IMG/VR virus record: IMGVR_UViG_3300034012_000624
Location: 1 to 29,365 of that record
Reading direction: 5' to 3' (one strand)
DNA length: 29,365 nt
Source: a virus
Below are positions 23,538 through 29,365 of this stretch, piece after piece (the stretch's first letter is position 1; every line of letters begins with the position of its first letter). The translations under genes and the position numbers were made by a program. The notes below the pieces were generated by a model that was not told the DNA's origin, ran no database searches, and saw only the letters and a list, made by a program, of their open reading frames with translations.

Positions 23538-25382
23538 TTATCCTTTTACAATAATCTTGCTTGCTGCAACAGCTGTGCCAGCAAACACGGATGGGCTATC
23601 CGCCGTCAAGCCTAGCGCTCCGGTAGTTTGTACGAAATAAGACTGTCCCGGTGTGAGGCCAGTCTGCGCATCATCGACAGCGCCCACTACTTGGACAGTA
23701 GCCGTTTGGCCGTTCGTATAGGCACCGTTACTGAAGCCGATAAAGTTTTCAGCGGTGAGGTTGGTGCCCTTGACTGTTCCGACGATAGCAGTACCAAAGC
23801 TGGAGTTGCCGGCGTCTTGATAAGCTATGACTACTTTTTGAGAAACGCTGTCGTAAGTGGCGGAAATGTATGGGGTAGTTGCGCTCTCAAACACAACCAC
23901 AGTACCAAAACTGATGCTGGTGCCACTGACTGTTCCGACGATAGCAGTACCAAAGCTGGAATTGCCAACGTCTTGATAAGCGATGACTACTCGTTGACTA
24001 AAGCTGTCGTAGGTGGCGGAAATGTATGCGGTACTTGCGCTCTCAAACACAACCGCAGTACCAAAACTGATGCTGGTGCCACTGACTGTTCCGACGATAG
24101 CAGTACCGTAGTTGGAGTTGGCTACGTCCCGATAAGCGATGACTACTCTCTGAGCGTTGCTGTCGTAGGTAGCGGAAATGTATGCGGTACTTGCGCTCTC
24201 AAACACAGTAGCAGTACCGAAACTGATGCTGGTGCCACTGACTGTTCCGACGATAGCCGTACCAAAGCTGGAGTTGCCAACGTCTTGATAAGCGATAACT
24301 ACTTTTTGAGAAACGCTGTCGTAGGTAGCGGAAATGTCAAGGGTGGCCGCGCTCTCAAACACAGTCGCAGTACCGAAACTGATGCTGGTGCCACTGACTG
24401 TTCCGACGATAGCAGTACCAAAGGCGCTGTTGCCGTTGTCCCGATAAGCGATAACTACTTTTTGAGAAACGCTGTGGTATGTGGCGGAACTGTAGAAAGT
24501 GGCCGCGCTCCTAAACACAACCGCAGTACCAAAACTGATGCTGGTGCCACTGACTGTTCCGACGATAGCAGTACCGTAGTTGGAGTTGCCGGAGTCTTGA
24601 TAAGCAATAACTACTCTCTGAGCGTTGCTGTCGTAAGTGGCGGAAATGTCAATGGTGGCCGCGCTTTCGAACACAACCGCAGTACCAAAACTGATGCTGG
24701 TGCCGCTCACCGTACCAACGATAGCAGTACCGTAGTTGGAGTTGGCTACGTCCCGATAAGCTATGACTACTTTTTGAGAAACGCTGTCGTAAGTGGCGGA
24801 AATGTATGTGGTATTTGCGCTCTCAAACACAGTCGCAGTACCGAAGGTCGGGCTTGAAAAAACGACTATGCCTGCCACGCTCACTGTTCCGTCAGTATTA
24901 ACGATAACCGTTGAGCCGTCTGCCAGCGTTCCAGAAGCGACAGCTTGAAACGCGGGGCCGCCTGCTGCACTCGTCCATGCCGTGCCATTGCTAGTAAGGA
25001 CGTTACCTGCTGTGCCGGGTGAAGTTAACCCAGTGCCGCCATTAGCGGCAGGCAGTGTGCCGTAGCCATCCGAAATAGCCTTACCAGCAGGATAGGTTAC
25101 AAAGACATCCTTGGTACCTGCGGAGAAGGTAACCTTGGTCGTACCACCTGCACTTGATGCGAGCACCGTATCGCGGGATAGTGTTGTACCCGAAGCCGTG
25201 TAAGTGCCGATACCAACTTCCCACTCCGAACCTGCCGTAATAGTATAATACGTAGTATTGCCGTTACCGATAGCCGTGCCAAACGAAACATACCCGATAG
25301 GGGCCGTACCACTAAGCGTGATCGTGCCCGTACCAGTTGTCGTAGTTGTGTCCTTGACACGGTCTGCGAGAATAAGTGGCAT
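23538..25382 (-). CDS. tail fibre with seven 52-residue repeats
   Basis: A 614-residue protein in four parts. Residues 1-105 form an N-terminal anchoring domain (MPLILADRVKDTTTTTGTG, with SEWEVGIGTYTASGTTLSRD further on) widespread in marine phage fibres. Residues about 110-140 are a GGTGLTSPGTAGNVLTSNG linker. Residues 180-543 are exactly seven repeats of 52 residues, core YDSVSQKVVIAYQD, then GTAIVGTVSGTSISFGTA. Residues 544-614 are a C-terminal domain with GLTPGQSYFVQTTGALGL and IIVKG, also usual for fibres. Seven equal beta-rich repeats suggest a seven-bladed beta-propeller, maybe glycan-binding. No catalytic motif is evident. ATG overlaps a start-stop ATGTAA; SD GGAA is weak. Confidence 0.82.
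   Translation of the reverse strand: MPLILADRVKDTTTTTGTGTITLSGTAPIGYVSFGTAIGNGNTTYYTITAGSEWEVGIGTYTASGTTLSRDTVLASSAGGTTKVTFSAGTKDVFVTYPAGKAISDGYGTLPAANGGTGLTSPGTAGNVLTSNGTAWTSAAGGPAFQAVASGTLADGSTVIVNTDGTVSVAGIVVFSSPTFGTATVFESANTTYISATYDSVSQKVVIAYRDVANSNYGTAIVGTVSGTSISFGTAVVFESAATIDISATYDSNAQRVVIAYQDSGNSNYGTAIVGTVSGTSISFGTAVVFRSAATFYSSATYHSVSQKVVIAYRDNGNSAFGTAIVGTVSGTSISFGTATVFESAATLDISATYDSVSQKVVIAYQDVGNSSFGTAIVGTVSGTSISFGTATVFESASTAYISATYDSNAQRVVIAYRDVANSNYGTAIVGTVSGTSISFGTAVVFESASTAYISATYDSFSQRVVIAYQDVGNSSFGTAIVGTVSGTSISFGTVVVFESATTPYISATYDSVSQKVVIAYQDAGNSSFGTAIVGTVKGTNLTAENFIGFSNGAYTNGQTATVQVVGAVDDAQTGLTPGQSYFVQTTGALGLTADSPSVFAGTAVAASKIIVKG
23754..24845 (-). repeat. seven tandem 156-bp coding repeats (fibre blades)
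   Basis: Seven in-register copies of 156 bp, many with nearly identical runs (for example GTACCAAAACTGATGCTGG recurs at 156-bp spacing between about 23905 and 24690 on the + strand). Variation is concentrated in a few codons after FGTAxVFESA (TIDI, TFYS, TLDI, TAYI, TPYI) and in the NSNYG/NSSFG pair. Confidence 0.9.
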
Positions 25383-25439
25383 TACATAGGGTTCCGTAGT
25401 TTATATTATGGCTGGCTATCGGCTACGCTACTAATGTTA

Positions 25440-25919
25440 TTAAGCTTGACCAATACGAATAATTGCGTTCGCAGCATCAAATGCTGGGAAAACGATGGTG
25501 AAATCGCCTGCCGTCGAAGTCTTATCCGAACCAAAGTCCAGTACACATACCGCAGCGTTCGTCAGCGTGGTGTTCGCGTTCGAGTTAGCAGACGGCGTGG
25601 TATTATAAATAAGAGCGCCGCGAGCCGTAACGGTCGCATTGGTGAACGTAAGGTCGGTAAAGTCAGTGAAACCCGTACCATTGGTAGTCGTTGAGTTAGT
25701 TGTACCGACACCGGTACGCGTCAGCGTGCCGCCACCAGCCGTGTAGTTTGTGCCGGTCACTTCGTTGGTAGCCGAATAAGCCGTCGTGTTTGCATCAATC
25801 GTAGCTGAAGAAGTGTACATGGCTAACTTGAAAGTGTCGCCACCTGTTACACGAAAGTCGTGTACGGCGAGCATAAGTTCAGCTTTGAAACTAGTGCACA
25901 TTGCTTGGGTAATTGGCAT
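25440..25919 (-). CDS. virion-associated protein, beta-rich
   Basis: A 159-residue protein starting MPITQAMCTSFKAEL, followed by DTFKLAMYTSSATIDANTTAYSA-type sequence, Thr/Asn-rich strands, and a C-terminal CVLDFGSDKTSTAGDFTIVFP. This pattern is common among structural proteins in marine and freshwater phage contigs and is found beside fibre genes. The exact place in the virion is not known to me. The SD AAGGAGG is the strongest in the operon and overlaps the stop of the preceding gene (TAAGGAGG), suggesting high expression. Confidence 0.7.
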   Translation of the reverse strand: MPITQAMCTSFKAELMLAVHDFRVTGGDTFKLAMYTSSATIDANTTAYSATNEVTGTNYTAGGGTLTRTGVGTTNSTTTNGTGFTDFTDLTFTNATVTARGALIYNTTPSANSNANTTLTNAAVCVLDFGSDKTSTAGDFTIVFPAFDAANAIIRIGQA

Positions 25920-25931
25920 GTTAAGGCCTCC

Positions 25932-26216
25932 TTATATATCGAGTATGGCGGTTAGCTCTGGATGCCCCGCCTGTTTAAATTTACTTACCAGAGTTACATT
26001 ATGAGACCGAATTGCTTCGTGCATATAAAACACAATTACTTCCCGTATATTTTCTCGGAAAGCTTCGGCCTGATCGCGGATAGCTGGGTGTGTCTGACTA
26101 CCTACGTACATGATCTTGTCTAATGCGCGGTCAGCAATTTCTTCAGGCGTAAACCCACGGTTATCCGAGGTCATTACCATAACGTTTCCGATATTACCTG
26201 CTGCTAAATCAAACAT
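25932..26216 (-). CDS. small conserved phage structural-region protein
   Basis: A 94-residue mostly helical protein. The N-terminal part is MFDLAAGNIGNVMVMTSDNRGFTPEE; the rest (EIADRALDKIMYV, IRDQAEAFRENIREVIVFYMHEAI) forms long helices and ends with KQAGHPELTAILDI. Similar short proteins are regular neighbours of the adaptor gene in aquatic phage contigs. I know no function. SD GAGG is about 8 bases before ATG; the stop merges with the SD of the next gene. Confidence 0.7.
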   Translation of the reverse strand: MFDLAAGNIGNVMVMTSDNRGFTPEEIADRALDKIMYVGSQTHPAIRDQAEAFRENIREVIVFYMHEAIRSHNVTLVSKFKQAGHPELTAILDI

Positions 26217-26221
26217 CTATA

Positions 26222-26884
26222 CTACCTCACTGGGTACCGTACTTGCGGAGTCCGATACATATCTTGACGGTTCTTGCCTTCGCCCAGTTGCTTCAGCATA
26301 CCCATCGCTTCGTTGTAGCGCTTTTGGTATTCAGCAATAACGTCAGCTTCGCCTTTCATGAACGTATACGCTTCTAATAGCGCGCCGTAAAGTAAAACGC
26401 TCTCAAAGTTATCACCTAACCACGTCGAACCTGCAACCGTAATCGACGGCGGGTAGTAGAAATAGTGAAGTTCTGCGCCGTAATTTTGGTCTGGGGTAGG
26501 TCCAAGGATGAAGGAGTTCACATCAAAGAAAGCGTAGTGAGTTGGCGGTCCCGTCACATTTGGATTAGGGAAGGACGAACGAATAAAGCTCACATCTTTA
26601 TTCAGCAGGAACTCGTACGACCCAGTATTTGCGTCAATCAACGCGATTGAAAACGTAGCAAGCCAATCCGAAGGAACAGAAAGATATTTGTTGTTGGCGG
26701 TCACGCTGCCGGTGACGTTCTTCCGTAAGTCCAGAAGTTGGACTGAGTTGAAGATGCGCTCTTCGGCGTTAACGATGAAAATATCAATTTGCTCAGTCGA
26801 AGTGAGTCCACCCGACCCTACCGTATCCGGAAAGTCGTTTTCGGTGTAACCCTTAATTGCTTCGACGAGTTCAGCGTAATTCAT
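26222..26884 (-). CDS. phage adaptor protein, SU10-type head-tail connector
   Basis: A 220-residue protein. MNYAELVEAIKGYTEND at the N-terminus, EQIDIFIVNAEERIFNSVQL (about 31-50), the strand segments NNKYLSVPSDWLATF and FFDVNSFILGPTPDQNYG, and the C-terminal helices LLYGALLEAYTFMKG and YQKRYNEAMGML are what I expect of the phage adaptor family (SU10-like). These rings bind under the portal and join the head to the tail. ATG overlaps the stop of the 46-residue gene by one base. A second, different adaptor-like gene lies 0.7 kb upstream. Confidence 0.75.
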   Translation of the reverse strand: MNYAELVEAIKGYTENDFPDTVGSGGLTSTEQIDIFIVNAEERIFNSVQLLDLRKNVTGSVTANNKYLSVPSDWLATFSIALIDANTGSYEFLLNKDVSFIRSSFPNPNVTGPPTHYAFFDVNSFILGPTPDQNYGAELHYFYYPPSITVAGSTWLGDNFESVLLYGALLEAYTFMKGEADVIAEYQKRYNEAMGMLKQLGEGKNRQDMYRTPQVRYPVR

Positions 26885-27024
26885 TAGCCAAGCTTCTTGC
26901 TGCTGTGTGTACCCTTGGTAGCCGCACCCGTACCGCGAGTCTTCACAGTCTGAGTGTTAGCTACGTTGTTAGGATAGCCTGAGTTGTTCTTCACAATAGG
27001 CACCGTTTTTGGTTTATAGTCCAT
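26884..27024 (-). CDS. 46-residue basic small protein
   Basis: ATG 27024 to TAA 26884-26886 encodes 46 residues starting MDYKPKTVPIVKNNSGYPNN, Lys/Thr-rich and without hydrophobic segments. It fits exactly between two genes: one base after the upstream stop, and overlapping the next ATG (TAATG). That placement, more than composition, says it is real. No function is recognised; a small neck or internal head component is one option. Confidence 0.65.
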   Translation of the reverse strand: MDYKPKTVPIVKNNSGYPNNVANTQTVKTRGTGAATKGTHSSKKLG

Positions 27025-27025
27025 A

Positions 27026-27217
27026 TTATTTACCCCGCGAAGATGACTTCTGATTGGCGATCTTGGCTAGGTTACGGCCCATTGCACCCATCTGTGCGTT
27101 GGTCTTGCCGCCCTTGGCCATCTTAGTCAGAGGCTTACCCTTGTGCATTGCGCGCTCGTGCTTGTGCACGGCCTTCGCTGCGGTAGCCTTATCCTGCTTC
27201 ATGTCTTTCTTATCCAT
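27026..27217 (-). CDS. 63-residue Lys-rich small protein
   Basis: A short, strongly basic protein (MDKKDMKQDKATAAKAVHKH and KPLTKMAKGGKTNAQMGAMG). GTG at 27220 and ATG at 27217 are adjacent in frame; ATG is preferred because SD GGAG then has an 8-base spacing. The upstream stop TAG at 27220-27222 overlaps the GTG. I have seen related Lys-rich short proteins in the neck region of aquatic phages. It may bind DNA inside the virion or act as a minor connector part; neither is shown. Confidence 0.7.
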   Translation of the reverse strand: MDKKDMKQDKATAAKAVHKHERAMHKGKPLTKMAKGGKTNAQMGAMGRNLAKIANQKSSSRGK

Positions 27218-27219
27218 CA

Positions 27220-27612
27220 CTAATTCTCCGTCTCGACTGTTACGGTCCCTATTTGACCAACACCTAATAGCGTATTTGGAAGACCAAATAAACCCAAAGG
27301 ATTATTTAACCCTACAGGGGCCCAACCCCACTGAATTATGCGGCTACCATCGGTTGGGTTATTGTCCACGTTCAGGCCCGCTTGTCCATAGCTATTGTCT
27401 GGGCGTGGGTCGCGCAGCGCTTGTGGGTCATCCACGGGGTACATACCCAACTGAAGCTGGGGCTGATCTGGTTCCCAGCAAGTGGGGCACACGAGAATGT
27501 TGATGTTCTTGGTCTTAATGACAAGCCGCTTAAGCTCCTTAAGCTTGTAGCGGAAGTTACAGCGGTCACACTGGGCGATTGCCCACTTACCAGAGGCGAA
27601 CCGATTAGGCAC
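27220..27612 (-). CDS. zinc-ribbon protein of the neck region
   Basis: A 130-residue protein starting at GTG 27612. Cysteines C15, C18, C42 and C45 (QCDRC and VCPTC) make a four-Cys zinc-binding site. They are followed by WEPDQPQLQLGMYPVDDPQALRDPRPD, a Pro-rich signature I know from phage contigs with gp4-type adaptors, and a Gly/Asn-rich C-terminus. It is always among structural genes in my memory of such contigs, so a minor virion or assembly role is more probable than gene regulation, but unproven. Confidence 0.72.
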   Translation of the reverse strand: MPNRFASGKWAIAQCDRCNFRYKLKELKRLVIKTKNINILVCPTCWEPDQPQLQLGMYPVDDPQALRDPRPDNSYGQAGLNVDNNPTDGSRIIQWGWAPVGLNNPLGLFGLPNTLLGVGQIGTVTVETEN

Positions 27613-27615
27613 GTA

Positions 27616-28323
27616 TCACCGGAAATACTGACGAGGTGCGATGCGCAAAGGCGCTTTCTCACGGTCCTCATCAGCAGCCTGCTGCCAGAGTTCTTCATAC
27701 TGCATCTTCAGCCCCGCAGAACGCTCAAGCGCGCCGGGAACCTTTAGGGATAGGTGATACGCGAGACCAGCCACCAGACAAGGGAGGAACCTAAACGGTA
27801 TATCTTGCGTAGTAACACCTTCACCAGCATCCTGTAAGCGGCGCAAGCGCCAGTAAACAAATGTATAATAGCTGTTCTGGTCAGGCGCAGGCCACACGTT
27901 GATGCTCGGGTACTGGATACCGGAGGGGTTTTGCGCACCAGATTGGCGGTTAATCCACACTTGGATAGGCCGACCCTGCGCGTTCTTATTTGGAATAGTC
28001 GAGTATGTGTCGATACTGATACGGTTAATAGTGATATCAGTCTGCTGCTGCCCAGTCTGGGTGCGCACGACATGCTCAAGTAGGTCTATGGTATCTACCG
28101 GCAGGTCATAGACGATCTGTCCCTGCACCATGGGGATCGAACCCTGCTCAATGGTCCACAAGTTAATGCCACGGTTAGCCCACTCAATAGTGAGCAGGTT
28201 CAAACTGCGGCGTGCAGTGCGTAAGTCATAACCCGTGCGAAGCTCAGCCCCACAACGCTCAAAAGCCTCTTCGACTAGGTCGTTGAGGTTGAGGTTAAAT
28301 GTGGTGGTGCCAGAGGTAGTCAT
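27616..28323 (-). CDS. P22 gp4-like head-tail adaptor
   Basis: A 235-residue protein with LNLNDLVEEAFERCGAEL (about 10-27), RTARRSLNLLTIEWANRGINLWTIEQ, then the strand segment QIVYDLPVDTIDLLEHVV, NVWPAPDQNSYYTFVYW, and helical RFLPCLVAGLAYHLSLKV with MQYEELWQQAADEDRE. This order (helix bundle, beta hairpin, long helix) is that of tail accessory proteins like P22 gp4 and T7 gp11, which form a 12-mer under the portal. It starts by ATGA overlap with the previous gene. This is the first recognisable neck gene of the operon. Confidence 0.78.
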   Translation of the reverse strand: MTTSGTTTFNLNLNDLVEEAFERCGAELRTGYDLRTARRSLNLLTIEWANRGINLWTIEQGSIPMVQGQIVYDLPVDTIDLLEHVVRTQTGQQQTDITINRISIDTYSTIPNKNAQGRPIQVWINRQSGAQNPSGIQYPSINVWPAPDQNSYYTFVYWRLRRLQDAGEGVTTQDIPFRFLPCLVAGLAYHLSLKVPGALERSAGLKMQYEELWQQAADEDREKAPLRIAPRQYFR

Positions 28324-28715
28324 CGGTACTTAGCTGCCTTCTTTGCTATGGCCTTTGGCTGCTTAACGAACTGTTTGCCCGCCTTAATGCCTGCGCGTTT
28401 CGCCTTGCTTGTAGCAGAGTATTCCTGCGAACTCAAAGCCTCACGTGCTTTCTTAGGTAAGTAGCGCTCACCCGTAGCTTTCGGCCCTTGAGTAGACGGC
28501 TTGCCTGACTTGGTTCCCCAGTCTTCCTTACCCCATTTGGACAAAGATTTCTGCGCTTCTGTCTTCGGGCCGCTGTAGCTGCCGCCGGACTTCTTGTACC
28601 GCTGCGTAGCAAGCTGGGCTTTGCGTGCGGACCATTGACCTGCGTTTCCACCTTTGTCGCCAGCTTTTACACTAGCGACAATGCGTTTCCATTTAGGTTC
28701 GTCCGACCGAGCCAT
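28320..28715 (-). CDS. DUF5872-like very basic protein
   Basis: A 131-residue protein with many Lys and Arg. KWKRIVASVKAGDKGG, GQWSARKAQLATQRYKKSGG, then SLSKWGKEDWGTKSGKPSTQ and GPKATGERYLPKKAREAL form a conserved set that I know as DUF5872, seen in aquatic phages and in large eukaryotic DNA viruses. The charge suggests nucleic-acid binding, perhaps a packaged protein. Its stop overlaps the adaptor start by four bases (ATGA). Function is not established. Confidence 0.8.
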   Translation of the reverse strand: MARSDEPKWKRIVASVKAGDKGGNAGQWSARKAQLATQRYKKSGGSYSGPKTEAQKSLSKWGKEDWGTKSGKPSTQGPKATGERYLPKKAREALSSQEYSATSKAKRAGIKAGKQFVKQPKAIAKKAAKYR

Positions 28716-28717
28716 GA

Positions 28718-29299
28718 TTAAAACCTCATCATGCTCATATTACGCATGGCTTGCATACGTGGGTCTTCTTGGCCGACCTGCTGAGAATAGGGGTTAGGCG
28801 CTGGGGGTTGAGTCATCATTTGCGGCTGCATTGGATCACTGACGGGGCCACCTGAAATCCTAGGTTGCGTCGGGTCGAAACCAAAGTCGGACCCGCGCCC
28901 ACCAGAGACTTGCGGTTGGGGCTGGGGTTGGGGCTGGGGTTGGGGCTGCTGCGGAGCCGGAGGGAAAGTCATAGGTTGTTGTTGTTGTCGCTGCCGCGCT
29001 GACAATATGCGTTGCCGAAGCATATCGAAGCCGCCGAAACGCTGCTGGGGCATACCAAACCCACCACCAAAGCCGTTAAATCCGCCGAAGCCGCCGAAGC
29101 CCTGCTGTTGCTGAGGCATACCGAAACCACCGAAACCGCCGAAGCCCTGCTGTTGCTGAGGCATACCGAAGCCACCGCCAAAACCACCGAAGCCCTGCTG
29201 TTGCTGACCACCGAAGCCACCGCCAAAACCACCGAAGCCCTGCTGTTGCTGACCACCGAAGCCGCCCTGTTGATTGCCAAAATTACCTGCAGGAATCAT
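28718..29299 (-). CDS. FG/Gln-rich low-complexity protein
   Basis: From ATG 29299, 193 residues. Residues 6-92 hold about 16 FG dipeptides in GFGGFGGGFG blocks separated by QQQQ and MPQQQQ. Residues about 93-108 are basic (MLRQRILSARQRQQQQ). Residues 118-130 are alternating Pro-Gln, and the C-terminus is Pro/Met-rich, ending RMQAMRNMSMMRF. A longer reading from 29347 would overlap the preceding gene, while 29299 is one base from its stop with an AAAGG SD. No folded domain is visible. Position ahead of the neck genes suggests a virion or assembly role. It resembles disordered, self-associating FG sequences, which is composition only. Confidence 0.7.
   Translation of the reverse strand: MIPAGNFGNQQGGFGGQQQQGFGGFGGGFGGQQQQGFGGFGGGFGMPQQQQGFGGFGGFGMPQQQQGFGGFGGFNGFGGGFGMPQQRFGGFDMLRQRILSARQRQQQQPMTFPPAPQQPQPQPQPQPQPQVSGGRGSDFGFDPTQPRISGGPVSDPMQPQMMTQPPAPNPYSQQVGQEDPRMQAMRNMSMMRF
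28914..28952 (-). repeat. short tandem Pro-Gln coding repeat
   Basis: A GGTTGGGGCTGG-type 12-bp unit is repeated about three times on the + strand, encoding alternating Pro-Gln on the - strand in the FG-rich protein. Such G-rich runs can vary in number by slippage. Confidence 0.75.
29024..29284 (-). repeat. FG-repeat coding array
   Basis: Imperfect repeats of roughly 45-60 bp, each coding (MP)QQQQGFGGFGG(G)FG. The + strand shows CCGAAGCCCTGCTGTTGCTG four times (near 29095, 29140, 29190 and 29235). Residues 6-92 of the gene. Confidence 0.8.
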
Positions 29300-29300
29300 A

Positions 29301-29365
29301 TCACTTACCTTTATTGAAGCCCTTGAGCATCTGCGCAAAACGCGCACGCTGACCTAGCTTACCGG
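29301..29365 (-). CDS. C-terminal end of an upstream late protein (partial)
   Basis: The - strand frame from the window edge encodes GKLGQRARFAQMLKGFNKGK and stops with TGA at 29301-29303, one base before the next ATG. The SD of the FG-rich gene (AAAGG) lies inside its last codons. Only 20 residues are visible, basic and helical, so the gene cannot be identified; upstream structural genes such as portal or capsid are possible from context only. Confidence 0.6.
   Translation of the reverse strand, partial: GKLGQRARFAQMLKGFNKGK

Noticed and set aside
23628-24857. 409-codon + strand ORF antisense to the propeller fibre
   Set aside because: Also a periodicity artefact of the 156-bp repeats; the real gene has recognisable fibre N- and C-terminal domains on the - strand.
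25383-25439. Possible late promoter in the 57-base gap before the fibre gene (CATAATATAA on the - strand)
   Set aside because: A -10-like AT-rich run is there, but no -35 at the proper distance, and phage late promoters may be of another type.
29300-29347. Longer start for the FG-rich protein (MRVLRRCSRASIKVSD)
   Set aside because: It would lie fully inside the preceding gene in another frame, while ATG 29299 sits one base from that gene's stop with an AAAGG SD.

Overview
The window reads as part of the genome of a short-tailed (podovirus-like) dsDNA bacteriophage, most likely aquatic. The evidence is the gene set: an AEP-type primase fused to a helicase, P22/T7-style neck and nozzle proteins, a T7-lysozyme-type amidase, repeat-rich tail fibres, and an ejection module with a GNAT-like protein, a lytic transglycosylase and a 2260-residue polyvalent virion protein. 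Many of the small proteins resemble families I know from marine and freshwater phage metagenome contigs. The host cannot be read from the sequence. There is no integrase, tRNA, rRNA, CRISPR array or insertion sequence, and the terminase, portal and major capsid genes are outside the window.

Left arm, + strand, 1-3496: the tail of an upstream gene with an acidic C-terminus (possibly an ssDNA-binding protein), a small helix-turn-helix protein, a 944-residue primase-helicase and a 66-residue coupled protein. The arm ends in a strong intrinsic terminator at 3463-3496. This is the replication/early side. The helix-turn-helix gene contains a perfect 9-bp UUCG-tetraloop hairpin and ends in a second terminator-like hairpin just before the primase gene.

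Right arm, - strand, 29365 down to 3495: one tightly packed late operon of about 26 kb, with genes overlapping or 1-70 nt apart. In transcription order it has five parts. (i) The end of an upstream gene, an FG/Q-rich protein and a DUF5872-like basic protein. (ii) A gp4-like adaptor, a zinc-ribbon protein, two tiny proteins, a second adaptor and two small virion-type proteins. (iii) A fibre with a seven-repeat, probably beta-propeller, domain, followed by an 84-residue protein, an amidase endolysin and a 57-residue holin candidate. (iv) A 940-residue protein built of 37 short repeats, two further fibre proteins, a nozzle/propeller-like protein and a jelly-roll-like protein. (v) The ejection module: a membrane-active protein, a GNAT-like protein, a Q-rich protein, a transglycosylase and the giant polyvalent protein.

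The points most worth a second look are: the 940-residue repeat gene, which seems to be three tandem modules and carries an in-frame TAA exactly where a repeat-opening Gln is expected; the exactly seven-fold 52-residue repeat fibre; the FG-repeat protein; the stable UUCG hairpin inside the helix-turn-helix gene; and two or three microgenes under 60 codons. No wholly new defence or mobile system is evident.
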